Origin: Silene conica | Lineage: Eukaryota > Streptophyta > Magnoliopsida > Caryophyllales > Caryophyllaceae | Length of the DNA stretch: 64,000 nucleotides | Assembly (NCBI GenBank): GCA_029255685.2 | Contig: CM055314.2 | Coordinates: 40,675,790-40,739,789 of the forward strand | Reading direction: 5' to 3' | In this document: piece after piece, positions 1-12,362 of the stretch | Layout of the letters: each line of letters opens with the position of its first letter | How positions within the stretch are numbered: position 1 is the first letter of the stretch | Translations under genes and position numbers: made by a program | The notes under the pieces: model-generated | Told to the model about the DNA's origin: nothing | The model's input: only the letters and a program-made list of their open reading frames with translations | Database searches by the model: none

Positions 1-1669
1 AGGAGGTCGGGAAGAGTCTCTATTCCTCCGGACAGATACATTGGTATGGTCGAGGAATATGATATAGATGACATCTTACTCCTAGAGGGTAATGAACCCT
101 CAACCTATAAAGGTGCCATGACCAGTTCTGACTCAAAGCTATGGCTAGAAGCCATGCAATCCGAGATGGACTCCATGTATGACAACAACGTGTGGGATCT
201 TGTAGACCTACCTACAAAGGTACGTCCCCTTCAATGCAAATGGCTTTACAAAATAAAGCATGCTGTGGAAGGTAAACAAGATATCCATAAGGCTAGACTA
301 GTTGCTAAAGGTTTCACCCAAGTGCCAGGCTTGCACTACGATGAGATCTTTGCACCCGTAGTCATGCTACGTTCCATTCGGATTATCTTAGCGATCGCTG
401 CATTTCATGATTATGAAATCTGGCAAATGGACGTTAAAACCGCCTTCTTAAACGGTTATTTGGAGGAAGAGTTGTACATGGTACAACCCGAGAGTTTTAT
501 TGATCCGGAAAATCCTAAGAAAATTTGCAAGCTTAAGCGTTCCATCTATGGACTTAAGCAAGCATCGCGGAGTTGGAATCATCGCTTCAACCAAGTGATA
601 AAAGAGAATGGTTTTATTCGATCAGTCGAGGAACCATGTCTCTATATCAAGTCGAGTGGGAGCAAGATTGTCTTTCTAGTACTGTATGTCGACGACATAC
701 TCTTGATTGGGAATGACATGCCTCTCATTTCTTCGGTTAAAGCATGGTTGAAAAACCATTTCCAGATGAAAGATCTGGGAGAGGCACAAAGAATTTTGGG
801 CATCCGTATCTACAGGGATAGATCACGACAGATGTTGTCTCTCAGTCAGGAGTCTTACATAGATAAAATTCTAGAGAGATTCAGCATGACGAACTCCAAG
901 AAAGGGTTCCTTCCTATGACTACTGGGCTTCACTTGAGCAAGACTCAAGAAGCTAAGACATTGGAAGAGAAAGAGCGCATGAGTCGGATTCCTTATGCTT
1001 CGGCAATAGGATCGATCATGTATGTCATGATATGCACACGTCCAGACGTTGCATATGCATTGAGAATGACTAGTCGATTCCAAGCTCATCCAGGTGAACA
1101 ACACTGGATGGCCGTGAAAAACATTCTTAAGTACCTACGGAGGACTAAAGATTGGGGATTGACTTACGGAGGCGACTCAACGCTCTGCGCCACGGGTTAC
1201 GCAGATGCTAGCTTCCAAACGGATCGAGACGACTCGAAATCTCAGTCTGGATTCGTTTTCTCTTAAAAGCGCTGCTGTCAGCTAGAAAAGTTCTAAACAG
1301 AGTGTTACAGCAAATTCTACTACTGAGTCCGAGTACTATGCCGCCTCGGAAGCAGCTAAGGAAGCAATATGGATGCGTCAATTCTTACAAGGACACTCAG
1401 TAGTGCCTAGTTCGAATGACCCAATCACCGTTTATTGTGACAATAAAGGTGCCATCTTCCAAGCTAAGGAGCATAAGTTTAGCAACAAGGCTAGACATGT
1501 ACAACGGAAAGCTCAACTAATCAGAGATTACGTGGAGCAAAAGGAGATCTTCATTGATAAGATCGCTACGGATGACAACATAGCTGATTCTCTCACTAAA
1601 GCATTAACACGTGATAAGCATGAAGGGCACATTAATTCCATGGGAATTAAATGTGTTCCTAAGTTGTAG
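1..1669 (+). pseudogene. Ty1/copia pol remnant: reverse transcriptase and RNase H
   Basis: This is the 3' part of a copia polyprotein; integrase, protease and gag lie off the left edge. The frame is open from base 1 to 1266. Visible RT landmarks are WLEAMQSE near the start, KARLVAKGF, QMDVKTAFLNG, IYGLKQASRSW and the catalytic YVDDILLIGND. It continues as RNase H at 1373-1669, with YCDNKGAI and the C-terminal ADSLTKAL box typical of plant copia. Between the two, the frame is broken at about 1264 by a one-base shift giving TAA at 1264-1266, and then by TAG at 1283-1285 where the family has Trp. The wording of the RT matches the Tork/TAR/Angela group as I know it. The copy cannot make an active enzyme. 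It matters because its 3' end resembles the gag-only elements further right. Confidence 0.9.
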
Positions 1670-2529
1670 TACTCTTATGAATTCATGTAATAATTCATTT
1701 TCTCGTGTAATCTATTCAACCTCATTGTTATGATATATAATGTTTTGTTTTTCATGTGGAATTGTACGCCAATTTTGAACACCACAAAGTGAACTGAATA
1801 ACATTACATCGTTTTAGTCCTTGATTACCCACTTGAGCTGATAACTCAGGTAATCATTTTGTGACGTTGGTTGATGGTGGGTTCAACAAGCCATAAGTCA
1901 AACGGATGACTGACCAATCACAAAGGCGAGTTATACGGATATCTCGTAGGACACCCCGTGACAACGTTATGGAGTCCTAAATGTTTTATAACATTGGGTG
2001 TCAGGTCGTGGATAGGACCTCCATAGTGTTCCTTAGAGTCGAGTCTTTTGACTTTCAACTGTCTCTTGAGATTAAGGCAGATTTTGGGTAACTTTGGTTT
2101 CTTTCCCACGGTCATCGTAACAGGGGCCAAGAGGATTTTTTCTGGGTTATTTCATGCTGCGCAAAATCGGCAGGATTCGAGTTGAGGGAAATATCCAAAC
2201 CTTTATCAGGATTTTATCATTTCTCAGGGCCACTCGAGGAGTAGTAACTGAAATGCATGGCCATGCTCGAATACAGATTCGTTTTATCAGTTAAGTTACT
2301 CTCTAGTCGGGGAAACCACTCTTGATACAGATCGCTTGTGAGATACGACCTTTGCGAATGCGGATTTGCAAATTGTCTTACATTGAGTGGGAGAAATTTT
2401 AAAAGGATATGAGAATCGGTTATCGCACCTACACTTGTACAGACAAGTGAGAGTTTGTTGGAGCTTGTGTCCTCCACATGTAGTGTGATAACGTCATTGC
2501 ACATACCCTTGTACGGACAAGTGGGAGAT
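1670..2529 (+). other. copia 3' non-coding region ending in a polypurine tract
   Basis: Non-coding sequence between the RNase H stop and the 3' LTR. It ends in the purine-rich tract ACAAGTGGGAGAT just before the LTR TG, where plus-strand DNA synthesis would be primed. Its last 300 bp align by eye with the 3' ends of the gag-only units near 19130-19362: both contain CTCAGGGCCACTCGAGGAG, the phrase GAGGAAACCACTC (here with GG) and a GAGTGGGAGA motif. The shared blocks suggest common descent of the 3' ends. Confidence 0.7.
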
Positions 2530-2580
2530 TGTTGGGGCTGGTGTCCTTGACAGTTAGTACAATGACTTACTAAATCTCTT
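2433..2580 (+). repeat. 74-bp direct duplication of the PPT/LTR junction
   Basis: The PPT plus LTR head occurs twice with a period of about 74 bp. The first copy (from 2433) reads TTGTACAGACAAGTGAGAG then TTTGTTGGAGCTTGTGTCC; the second (from 2507) reads TTGTACGGACAAGTGGGAG then ATTGTTGGGGCTGGTGTCC. The copies differ at several bases, so the duplication is not recent or was formed between diverged sequences. Confidence 0.65.
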
Positions 2581-3350
2581 TAAGGATCACAAGGGCTTAC
2601 TTCTGTATTATTATCAGTTGATCCACGTTTATCAATAACGGTTGGCTTGCTAGATAAGTTTGACGTTATTGTCATACGGATGGCGGTGATCAAATGGTCC
2701 CTATACGTCACACCTATAGGACACGTTTGAGAGATGTGAAGGTATGAAAATACAGTCACATTTATGCCGGATACGACTAAACAGTTAGTCAGTGGTATTG
2801 ACTATTAAATTAGTCAATAAGATGTTGAGATTATTATTTAATACGGATTAAATAATTTTGCTAATACGGATTACATGATTAATTCGTATATTAAATATAA
2901 ACGGTTATTCGCGTATTAATATAAACAGTTATATTAATTTGGGTAATTATACAATATCGTAATTTTATCAGACCATTATTAATACATCGACTGCATTAAT
3001 ATCTGATAACATGTATGCGATTTATAATTAAAATCCCGCAAATAATATTTAGCAAAACGGGTCGAATCACGCAAAGGAATAAGGTAAGAATGGAGAAAGC
3101 CCACTCTCACCCATCCAATTCGGCCGACCCTCAAGTACTACATAAGGAAAGTCCTTCTCCTTTTGTCAGGGACTGGTAATTTACAATCTCAAGAATTAGG
3201 GTTTTGAGAACACTATTTTCCCAAAACTCAGATCTCACATCTAAAACCTCACAAAAGCTCTCCCCATATTGCAAGGCAATTGGAGAGTATTTCTAGCACA
3301 CGCGGCATCATCTCATTCAAGTCTTGGGTGCAAGTTATAGGAGAGAATTT
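2530..3350 (+). mobile_element. partial copia 3' LTR
   Basis: It begins TGTTGGGGCTGGTG right after the polypurine tract. The first 250 bp follow the same order of motifs as the gag-only LTRs (a TTTGACxTTAxTGTC block, GGCGGTGATC versus ACGGTGATGG, and GTCACACCTxTAGGAC), so the two LTR families are related. The 3' end is not clean: similarity fades after the CTTGGGTGCA motif near 3330, and no terminal CA followed by flank can be fixed. The end coordinate is approximate. Confidence 0.6.
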
Positions 3351-3479
3351 ACTTTAATTCCTGTTCTTAGGCCTATTCAAGCAAGGACCCAAGGTTGTAT
3401 TCCTTTTCATGTTTTTTTATTAACTTATGACAATAATCTCAACTGTAAAATTCGTTATAATCCTTCAAGTTTAGGGCGA

Positions 3480-3946
3480 ATACATGCTTTATTCCCCACA
3501 TGTGCTCATAACACTATGATCCTGAAGGCTATAGAAGACTGGCGTGGGTTCAGATTGAATGTGAACATGGCCGGATGCAGAACTGGTAACACACTGAAGC
3601 AGCAGACCCAATTCCTTATTTGGTCTGCTTACTACGCCCAGATTTGGTACTAGAGAAACACTGTACGAATGACAGAAACTATGATCCTGCCAGACAGACT
3701 TGCTTGAAGCATAAAGACAGATGTTCAACGCAGATTACAATCTAAAACTAGAGATCAAACGTACTGCGCAATTGACTATTAGTGGCTGCGAAAATGGGAA
3801 GTTATGCCTAGTTTGTAATAGTGTCTTGTGAGACGACTTAAGCATGTTTATGTCCTCATAGTTTTTTTCATGGATGGCTTGTTGTAACATTCATTCTTTC
3901 CTGATAGTAATATATATATATACACTCACATTTCACCAAAAAAAAA
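3480..3946 (+). pseudogene. 5'-truncated LINE, C-terminal and 3' UTR stub
   Basis: A short reading frame with HALFPTCAHNTMILKAIEDW, then a QTQFLIWSAYYAQIWY segment, a stop in place of Trp and RN. This parallels the C-terminal zinc-binding region of L1-type ORF2 (compare SHLFFTCSYSTIIL in the LINE at 58.6-59.1 kb). It is followed by about 290 bp of non-coding DNA, a short TA run and the terminus TTTCACC plus nine A at 3938-3946, as expected for a LINE 3' end. The 5' limit is approximate. 5' truncation is the usual outcome of target-primed reverse transcription. Confidence 0.6.
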
Positions 3947-4809
3947 GAAACTAAGATCTTGTTTTTTTTCCCAAATGAAACAAAAATTAGGTATACCAAA
4001 AAATTAATAATTAAACAAATGTGACCATTATTTGGATAAAATCATCATGTTTGGCATAACAACCCTAGATCTATGTATTAAAACACAAAAGATACAAACG
4101 TAATACCTTCCATATATTTTTTTGCGGAGTTTTCTTTTTGACCATTGTTTTTTCCCCATTAGTTGGATGAAGCTCCAAAAGATGAAGATGATACACCTCT
4201 GTTTAGTTATTTTGGTGACGATGAAGATGAAGCTCCAAAAAATCAACGTAAATGGGGAGGATGAATATGTTAGAGATTTTAATTTATTTAGTTTTTCTGG
4301 AGAGATAATGAAAAAGCTAGAGAGGAAGTTTTTAAAATTGCAATGAACAAAGCAAAAGTGAGAATGTGAATGATGAGCCGCCGGACACATATAATCTCTA
4401 TTGTCAAATCATCTTTTTAATATATTAATATAAAAAAACGAGCCACTATTATCCATATTGCCTAATCTGGTTGATATTGGCTCCGTCTTCTCCTGGGAGA
4501 CAAATTAATCTTACTATTTGTTAGATATTGAATGTCGTGCAAATTTTAGACGGGATTAAAACTAATTGAAAGGTTAAAGATGGTGAAGTAGCACATGTGT
4601 AGATGGGAAACAAAAGGCAAAGAAAAGAGAAGAAAAGAGGTTAGAGAGTCGACAAAGACCAGCGAGCAAACAGCTAATCCAGACCATCCTGTGTGATCTC
4701 TTTCCTCTCGGATTCCACAATCCCCTTAATTATTTCCCAAAAAAAAAAACATATAACGCCGCAACCCTCCTTTCTCTTCTCCTCTCTTGTCCCCTTCTTT
4801 TCTTGAACA

Positions 4810-4848
<39 letters not shown>

Positions 4849-4975
4849 AATTTCACCAGAATTTCTCACCAATCACTAAATCACTTCCACATTCTCTCCC
4901 CTTCTTTTTGCTGAAAAAAATGCAGCAAATTCGATTGTAAAACCATCAAATAAATATTACCAAATCTATTCTAAA
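3947..4975 (+). promoter_or_regulatory. region upstream of the receptor kinase, including its 5' UTR
   Basis: No convincing gene. At 4160-4260 there is a short acidic reading frame in which the 15-mer GATGAAGCTCCAAAA occurs twice; it runs into stops and I cannot assign it. From about 4430 to 4975 the sequence is AT-rich and pyrimidine-rich, with a CT microsatellite just before the coding start, as is common in plant 5' UTRs. The transcription start cannot be placed from sequence alone. Confidence 0.45.
4812..4844 (+). repeat. (CT)n microsatellite in the putative 5' UTR
   Basis: An uninterrupted CT dinucleotide run of about 16 units, some 130 bp before the kinase start codon. GA/CT tracts are frequent in plant core promoters and 5' leaders; an effect on this gene is possible but only inferred. 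Confidence 0.9.
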
Positions 4976-7900
4976 ATGAAGTCAACCCCCTCATTAATCC
5001 TGATTTTGGTACTCTCGTTGTCTGTTCTACCAACCGCATTCCCCGCCGACGCAACCCCCGCAGTCACATCTGCACTTACCGCTCTCAAATCCGCACTTCG
5101 TGGTCGTTGGAATACAACCGGCAACAACGCCTGCACTTGGCAAGGTGTTGTTTGTAACCCTACTGGTCAAGTCATTGAGTTACATTTACCCGGTGTCGGT
5201 TTCGTCGGTCCAATCCCTAATAACGTCTTTGGTAATCTTACTACACTCAATTTCCTCAGTCTCCGTTACAATGCCATTACCGGCAATATCCCTTCTGACT
5301 TTTCGTCTCTTTCTCAACTCAAGTTTCTCTATCTCCAACATAACCGATTATCTGGCAATATTTCCAATGTTCTGTTCAGCTTGCCTAAGCTTTTTCGACT
5401 CGATTTGTCTGGTAATCAGTTTTCGGGTCCTATTTCGACCGGGTTTAACAATTTGACCGCTCTCGGAGCTTTGTTCCTGCAGAACAACCAGTTGACTGGT
5501 GAAATCCCCGATTTAAAACTACCCAATTTGAATGAGTTTAATGTCAGTTACAATTTGTTGACCGGGACTGTTCCTCAGCATTTGTGTTCTGCTTTCCCTT
5601 CTTCCGCTTTTGAGGGTAATTCTTTAACTGTTTGTCCCTACAAACCACCCTCATCCGGAGGGAATAATAATGATGGCAGTAAGAAAAAGAAGCTGTCCGG
5701 TGGAGCGTTAGCGGGCATTATCATTGCCTGTGTGGTTGCTTTGTTAGCGTTATTGTTACTCATCTTTTGCTGCTGTTGCCGGAAAAACAAAAAGGAAGAT
5801 CAAACCGCAGGCACAAGGTCCATTGACGCTGCTGCCATCCCTGCTGCTACGGCTGCCGTCCCTGCTGCAGCTGCTGCTACTGCAAAGAGTTCGGATGTGG
5901 AGATGGGGAGGGAAAGCAATGGGCAAAACGCAGCTGCCTCAGTGGCCAAAACTAAGGCAGGCGGAAGTGGGATTGATAAGACATTGGTGTTCTTTGGCAA
6001 TGCACCCAAGACATTTGATCTGGATGATTTGTTGAAGGCTTCGGCTGAGGTTTTGGGTAAGGGGAATTATGGGACTACGTACAAGGCGGCACTGGAGAAT
6101 GGGGTTGCTGTTGCAGTGAAGAGGTTGAAGGATGTGACGGCGACTGAGAAGGAGTTTCAGGATAAGATGGAGGAGACTGGCAGGTTGGAGCATGAGAATT
6201 TGGTGGCTCTTAGGGCTTATCATTGTAGCCCTAATGAGAAGCTCCTTGTTTATGATTACCTTCCTATGGGAAGTTTATCTGCCCTTTTACATGGTCAGTT
6301 TCTTCTCTATCTCCTCATTTTTATTATGTGTTCATTTCGAATTTGTATGTTTGATCATGTTTGGTGACACGGACATATTATGGATTCAGTTCATTATGTT
6401 CATTGGATGAATCATTATGCTGAATTTACTTGTTTTGAAAATTTGTTATACTATGTGCAATAGTTGTGCTTAGATCTGACAGTGATAGAGACTGACGGTC
6501 GAGCTTAATGTGAGGATTGAAACAGAGTTGCCCGTCTTTGTAACGTGTTTGGTTACCTGAAAGTGAGTTTTGTCTTCAGAAATTTGTTGAGAACGTCATC
6601 TCTAAACTAACTACAGCCCCCTTGATTAGTGATACAACCACTACAATACCTGCATGCATTACTACTGGTGGCAATGTTTGAAAGCCAACTAGTTACAGTA
6701 GCAAAACGCAGAAGCAGTTTAATTAGTTCATCATAGATGTTGGGATTACAGATCTTGAATTTGAAAGGTAGGTGGCTAATGTTTGTCAAAAGCTTGTGTT
6801 TTCAGTTTACCAAATCCTTGCCGTGCTGTTTAAGAGTTAGATCAAGTTTTAATGTGTACTTTATAATTTAAAATCCTCCATCACTTGAATTGATCTGGTT
6901 GTTGACCTCGCAAAAGCCGACCCGACCCGACCCGATAACCCACACCAGTCTTATTTTCCCAACCCAACCCCAACCCCAACCCAACCTAACCCGATATTTT
7001 TTCTCAATTCAACCGAGACGGACCTAGCTTAATAATGGTTTAAATAGCAACACCAAATTGACATTGATCTTAATTATGTTAACTTAAAACAACAATTAAT
7101 ACATCTAACTATTATAAATCTAAAATTACCATCTAAAATTAAATATATAAGGTAAAATATATCCCGATAACCTGGCCCCTTGCCACCAGTTGATGCTCGA
7201 CATGAATCGTATCGACCCAAACCCGCCACTAATCCGGCATAACCCAACTCCGCTTTGACCCGATCTTTAACCGACCCGATTGCCACCTCTAATTCCATTA
7301 CCTAGGTGGAGTGGTGGGTCTATGAATGCAGGCAGTTGATATACTATATAACTATAAACGTCACAACTCATAATTTGACATTGGATGCATCTTATGAGCT
7401 GTAACCACATTTTTACATATCATTTCATTCTCTGCAAAACATTACTTAGTTAATATCTCGACCCCACTTTTGTCTCAATTTCAATCATTGTCGCGGGGTT
7501 GGTTCTTGTATTCACAAGTATGGTAACATACATTTTTCTTCAACTCTTCTCTTGCAAGCTATCCAAAATTTACAAGGACCATATGCCGAACATGCCAAAT
7601 TGAATTTTTATGACGATTCCAAAAAGGAACTAAATTGTCTCTAAAATAATGAAAGTCCGAGATTCTGATATTCTTGTCTTTCTCAGGTAATACAGGAAGT
7701 GGGAGAACGCCGTTGAACTGGGAAACACGGTCAACTATTGCCCTTGGAGCGGCCCGAGGCATTAGTTACATCCACTCTCGGAACCCTACATCAGCCCATG
7801 GCAACATTAAGTCATCCAACATCCTTCTGTCCAATTCTTTTGAAGCTCGAGTTTCAGACTTCGGTCTTGCCCAACTTGCAAACCCAAGTGTTACTACAAA

Positions 7901-8318
7901 CCGTGTGGCAGGATACCGTGCTCCAGAAGTGACAGACCCTCGTAGGGTGTCTCAGAAGGCTGACATCTACAGTTTTGGTGTGTTCCTCTTAGAGTTGCTA
8001 ACAGGGAAGGCTCCCACCCACGCATTGTTGAACGAGGAAGGGGTGGATCTACCACGGTGGGTTCAATCAGTGGTTCGTGAGGAATGGGCAGCTGAGGTAT
8101 TCGACATGGAACTACTTCGATACCAGAATGTCGAGGAGGATATGGTAAAACTTTTACAGCTAGCTATTGACTGTTGTGCGCAGTACCCAGACAGCCGCCC
8201 TTCAATAACCCAAGTAACAAGCCGGATCGAAGAGATAAACAGGTCTTCGTCAAAGCCAGGAAAAGAGCCGCTTTCAGACATTGGTAGTGACGTCGAAAAC
8301 AGTTCTAAGCCGAGCTAG
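4976..8318 (+). CDS. LRR receptor-like kinase, probable pseudokinase (LRR-III / RLK902-RKL1 type)
   Basis: Two exons, 4976-6293 and 7687-8318, joined across a 1393-bp GT-AG intron (donor ATG|GTCAGT, acceptor TCTCAG|GTAAT). The joined frame gives about 649 aa, the usual size of this family. Order: signal peptide about 1-24; LRR N-cap with CTWQGVVC at 53-60; about five LRRs to residue 205; Lys- and Gly-rich stalk; transmembrane segment about 243-264 followed by CCCC-RK; Ala-rich linker; kinase-like domain from about 345. The glycine loop GKGNYGTTYKA (361-371) and VAIK-type Lys (382) are present and DFG (497-499) and APE are intact. The catalytic HRD is replaced by HGN (477-479), as in receptors annotated as probable inactive kinases. 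It should sit in the plasma membrane with the LRRs outside and act through partner kinases; the ligand is unknown. An ORF reading on into the intron past 6293 is an artefact. Confidence 0.93.
6917..7281 (+). repeat. degenerate CCCGA/CCCAA-rich repeats in the kinase intron
   Basis: Two C-rich patches at 6917-6994 and 7195-7281, built from variants of CCGACCCGA and AACCCAACCC, inside the intron. A G-rich counterpart (CGGGTTGGGTTGGGTTGGGG) lies just downstream of the gene near 8874. They could be the ends of a small decayed insertion or simple-sequence drift; no terminal repeats could be defined. Confidence 0.5.
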
Positions 8319-11300
8319 AGTCACCCAATTTGTTTCACATGGAGATACAACAGGATCAAATTCATGATTTAACAGAGTATTAATGCTTACAATTGTTTTA
8401 AAATACTTGAAATTGTTTGTTTATTCTTGAAACACCCTGGCTTTGATTAAGACCCTCCCCGATCCATGTTCTCTCTGTACTTATTTTCTCTTTTTTTCTA
8501 TTAGTTTGTTCTATTCATTATTATTATTATTATTTTATTTTTCTCTCATCTGAACTTTTGCTTTTTGTAAAGCGATCCTCCTAGAGTCATAGAAAATTGG
8601 TTATTCCTTGGTGTGTGTGACTGTGAGCTGTAATATGAATATAATGCCAGTTTGCTGTTCCTCATTGTTGTTGCGCTCGATTCTTCCATTATGCTAAACG
8701 TCAAATAAATAGTATAACAAAGCGTTACTATTTATTTTATTCATCAATTTATATTATTATCGAGTCAACCACAACTGAATGACCGTCCAGCTGAGGATGG
8801 TTGGAAACTTGCTCTACCAAATTATTCAATGTTAGTTTTATGTCGACCTAGCTACCTAGTATGTAGCTTATATCGGGTTGGGTTGGGTTGGGGTGGGGTG
8901 ATATTTTACAGGCTATGTGATTGAATTTTACGAATCAACTCATTGAAGAGCATAGGATCGGGTCATTGATTTGCAGTTTGAACTAGTATGTCAAATTCTT
9001 CCATACCAGACTAAGTACATTTCTTGTTTTTTTAATTAGGTTTTTGTATCTTGATCCAGCCATTTGAAAAATACGTGCGGACATAATGGCACGTTAAGAT
9101 GTGTCTAGTGTAATTACTACCGAAATACTATTATTTTAAGCAACGTGAACTATTTTACCAACTCCTTCCATGCCCCTCCTTAGTCATCCGGTGTCATACC
9201 AGTTCAAAGAAAATGATGCTCTGTTGGGGGCAGTCCGCTGTCGCAGTACAAATTTAAAGATGGAATTGTAATCAGAATCGTATAGTATCTAATGGCCGTG
9301 TGTGTATATTTTTTTATAATGCAAATTCATTTATTATTATAATTTAATCATTAATTTGTATTCATCGCTTAAAGGATCCAATGGCTGACTCTGTATAATA
9401 TTATTTAATAACGAATTTTAAATTATTATTTGGTTGGGAAAAATGTATGGTAAAATAATACTAAAAAATGTTAGATTTAATCATCCGATTAATAGCATAA
9501 ACTTTGTACTAGATTATTTGTAAATATTTATACTAAATTATTTGTAAATACTACATGCGGAAGCGTACCTAATTAAAGATACGGTCTTTGAATTAGGTCT
9601 TCTAATAGACACACATATGAAAGGGATCTCCCTACTGATAGGATGCGGGGAGATTATGTTATTGTGTGCTACTAGGGACCATAACCCATGACTATATATA
9701 GTCTCCTTAGTTTAATGCGTTCATCATGCATTAGAAACTTATCGGGTATCCACAATTAGGTAATAGTCAGGCCCATACTTTTTAAGATGTACATAAGCCC
9801 GTATTTAATACACCGTAGTGGATCACTTTATATTTGAGCTTAACTTAATTAATACATTAATCACCTTTACAGTTTAATATTATTGTTGTTGCTGTTGCCG
9901 AATTACTCATATGGAATTATATGAATTACCCTTATAAAGGAAAGGAGTGCAATAGTAGTAGTAGTAGGGCTACTGATGGTAGGACACTAAGTAATAAGTT
10001 CCGTGCTAGCTTATTCGAAAATATCGTCACAAATAGCCTCACTTAGTTATTAGCCTTAACATTGTTTTTTTGGGAATAGAGTAAATAATTTAAACAGTAA
10101 AAAGCTTATATCTTTATATAATCTAAAAGGAGAGTAGCAAAGCTGTACGTGTGTGTCAGTCAATAAGTACAAGGGGTGTGAACGAGTGTGAATGAAAGGA
10201 GTACATGGGTGTGAATGACAGGAGTGCAGGGGTCTGAATGACACTGAACACTAATAGCATGCAGCACTCTTACAAGTTGGCGACCTCCTTTCTGCTGCTA
10301 TATTAAAGCCAGTCTTTCCTCGAAACTATAAGTCAGACAACTAACTAACTCTCAATATGAAACAAATGCTTCCTGATCTGCATCAATAGGGACAAGTTTA
10401 AACCGAATCAGTCGGAAAAGTACTTCTTTCCTAAGAAAAAGAATGCGCTAAGTTACATATATGTGGCTCGACAATCTAGTCGTTCTAGTCCTGATGAATC
10501 AGATAAATCAGATGATGGAGCACTAAGCTTTTTCTTCAACCCTTTCTAAAGCGCATAATAGCCTTCTTCATATCCATAGTGGCCGGTTGCAATTGCCAAA
10601 GCATTTCACTAAGAGAATAAATCTCTCCTGGCTTACCTTATGGTTCCCAAAAAAGAGGTTCCTATCACAGAAACATATGTCTTGCTCTTGCATTTGACCT
10701 CTTTCCCTATCTTCCCACAGTACTAGACTTTTTCTTTCTTATATAGTCAAGGGGAGGTAGAAAGATGTCCTATCCTCGGAACAAGAGCAACAGAGTTATG
10801 AGTGAATTGAAATAATAATGTGGCTGTCGTAGCTTTAGTCTTTTTTTTGATAAAATGTGAATATAATATAGGTAAATTCTGAAACAAAGAATATTCAAGC
10901 TAAGAAATTCTTATCCTACTGCTACCTACTTACTGCTGGAGGAGCTCAACTAAGCACAAGTTGAGAATAGCTCTGAATACCTTCGCATACTGACTCAAAC
11001 CAAAACAAACTAACTCAGACTAAGTTTTCCTGCATCTTTGCTGAAGCCAGGCAACTTCTAATCTCATGTCCTTATTCCCCATAGTACTCTTGATGCGCTG
11101 AATCAACTGCCCTTGATCAGCTTAGCCAACTGGGAAGGTTTGAGCACCCAACACTACAATCTGGCACAGTTTCTCTGTTGCCAGATACGATAATGACATG
11201 CAGTCTACAAGCCTGCACACTAGCAGTACTTCTGGTCTGCACATAATCAGCATCAGAGTCAGCACTTATCAGTCAGCATTAGAAACTTTATAGTACAGTA

Positions 11301-11598
11301 CAGTGAAAGAAGTAGAGTACCAAAAGGAGCGCGCGAAACCAGTGAGATGACAACCTGCTAACATGAAACATACTAGCCGTAGGAGTCTTAGCCAAAGTCC
11401 TACCTAATGCTTAAAATGAAACACATGATCCTGGCTTTCTTACTTAAGCCTAATGGATATTTCTACAAAACAACCTAATAAACAAATATATATGTTTTAT
11501 ATTTATATGCTATTACTAATAAACAACCTTATAAACAAATATATATGTTTTATTATCTTTACTAATTTGATAACATATATGCGTGAATTAATTATAGC
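8319..11598. other. non-genic region between the kinase gene and the CACTA transposase
   Basis: It starts with the kinase 3' UTR; a TTA microsatellite lies near 8519-8535, and a poly(A) site somewhere before 8700 is likely but not defined. No ORF here resembles a known protein. Imperfect repeats of a GTGTGAATGA-type unit lie at 10172-10246. A 33-bp AT-rich segment occurs twice with a period of 53 bp at 11468-11553. The 9480-9860 stretch reads like decayed LTR or transposon sequence, without definable ends. The 5' part of the CACTA element must lie in the right half, but I found no clear CACTA terminus. Confidence 0.5.
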
Positions 11599-12362
11599 AT
11601 GGACCGAAGTTGGATGTATGGAAAGCGTGATTTTGAGTATCTTCGAAGGCTCGATGAATTTATTACTCACGCTGTTGAACACCAAAGACTACATGGGGAT
11701 GATGAACAACTCATGTGCCCATGTAACATATGTAAGAATCGAAAGAAGGTGAATTCTGGAAGTGAAATGCGAGATCATTTGATATTAAAGGGCTTTAAAC
11801 CTAATTATACCGTGTGGACATGGCACGGAGAGAAAGATAATGACATTCCTACTTATGGTCCTAACGCCGTAAATCATGATAAACAAGTTGATAATAATAT
11901 GGATTATTTTGAGGGAGTTGGAGATGATTGTAATAACATTAAGGTTAATGAGCATAATGATGATAAAGATTGTAATACAGAGGCTGATAATATTGATCAG
12001 ATGATGGATGATCTAGAAAAAGATTTTGTTGATTGTACGGAAATTTTTCAAATGTTGGTTAGTGATTAGAAGAAGTCGTTATATCCGGGTTGCTCCAAAT
12101 ATAACCGTCTATCATCAGTGTTGAACTTGTACACCTTAAAAGGTGGGAATGGGTGGAGCGATAAGAGTTTTACTGCTTTATTGGAACTCTTGTCCGATAT
12201 GTTGCCGCAAGGTAATGAGCTTCCCACTAGCACTTATCGATCTAAGAAAGTGTTGTGTCCACTTGCTACGAATTACCAAAAAATACATGCATGCCCGAGT
12301 GACTGCATTTTGTACCGTAAAGAGTAAATTGATTTAGATGAGTGCCCACGATGCAAGAAGTC
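11599..12362 (+). pseudogene. CACTA (En/Spm) tnp2-like transposase, 5' part
   Basis: It begins MDRSWMYGKR and carries the transposase-associated domain: Y/F near 15, the zinc-type CPCNICKN around residue 40, a VxxHLxxxGFxxxY-like stretch (DHLILKGFKPNY) and W-HGE. After an acidic linker there is TAG at 12067-12069, the frame goes on with LLELLSDMLP and CPLATNYQKIHACPSDCILY, and TAA follows at 12325-12327. It then reads DECPRCKKS into the target duplication. The next bases of the gene are found at 34645. The tnp2 product would be the DDE transposase of the element; here the stops alone inactivate it. Confidence 0.88.
12358..12362 (+). repeat. left target-site duplication AAGTC
   Basis: AAGTC immediately precedes the first LTR and is repeated at 34640-34644 immediately after the fourth LTR. 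Removing the insertion and one copy reads CKKSRYK across the tnp2 frame, which confirms the exact insertion point. Confidence 0.95.

Noticed and set aside
4122..4390. Opposed small ORFs near 4.1-4.4 kb as genes
   Set aside because: Low-complexity acidic or AT-driven frames on both strands with no recognisable domain; at best a gene fragment.
6294..6410. Kinase ORF extension past 6293 (ending QFLLYLL...)
   Set aside because: This is read-through into an intron with a good GT donor; the kinase domain continues in phase at 7687.
11141..11180. CACTACAATCTGG as the 5' terminus of the CACTA element
   Set aside because: It starts with CACTA, but no matching inverted TAGTG terminus or 3-bp duplication was found; a chance match cannot be excluded.
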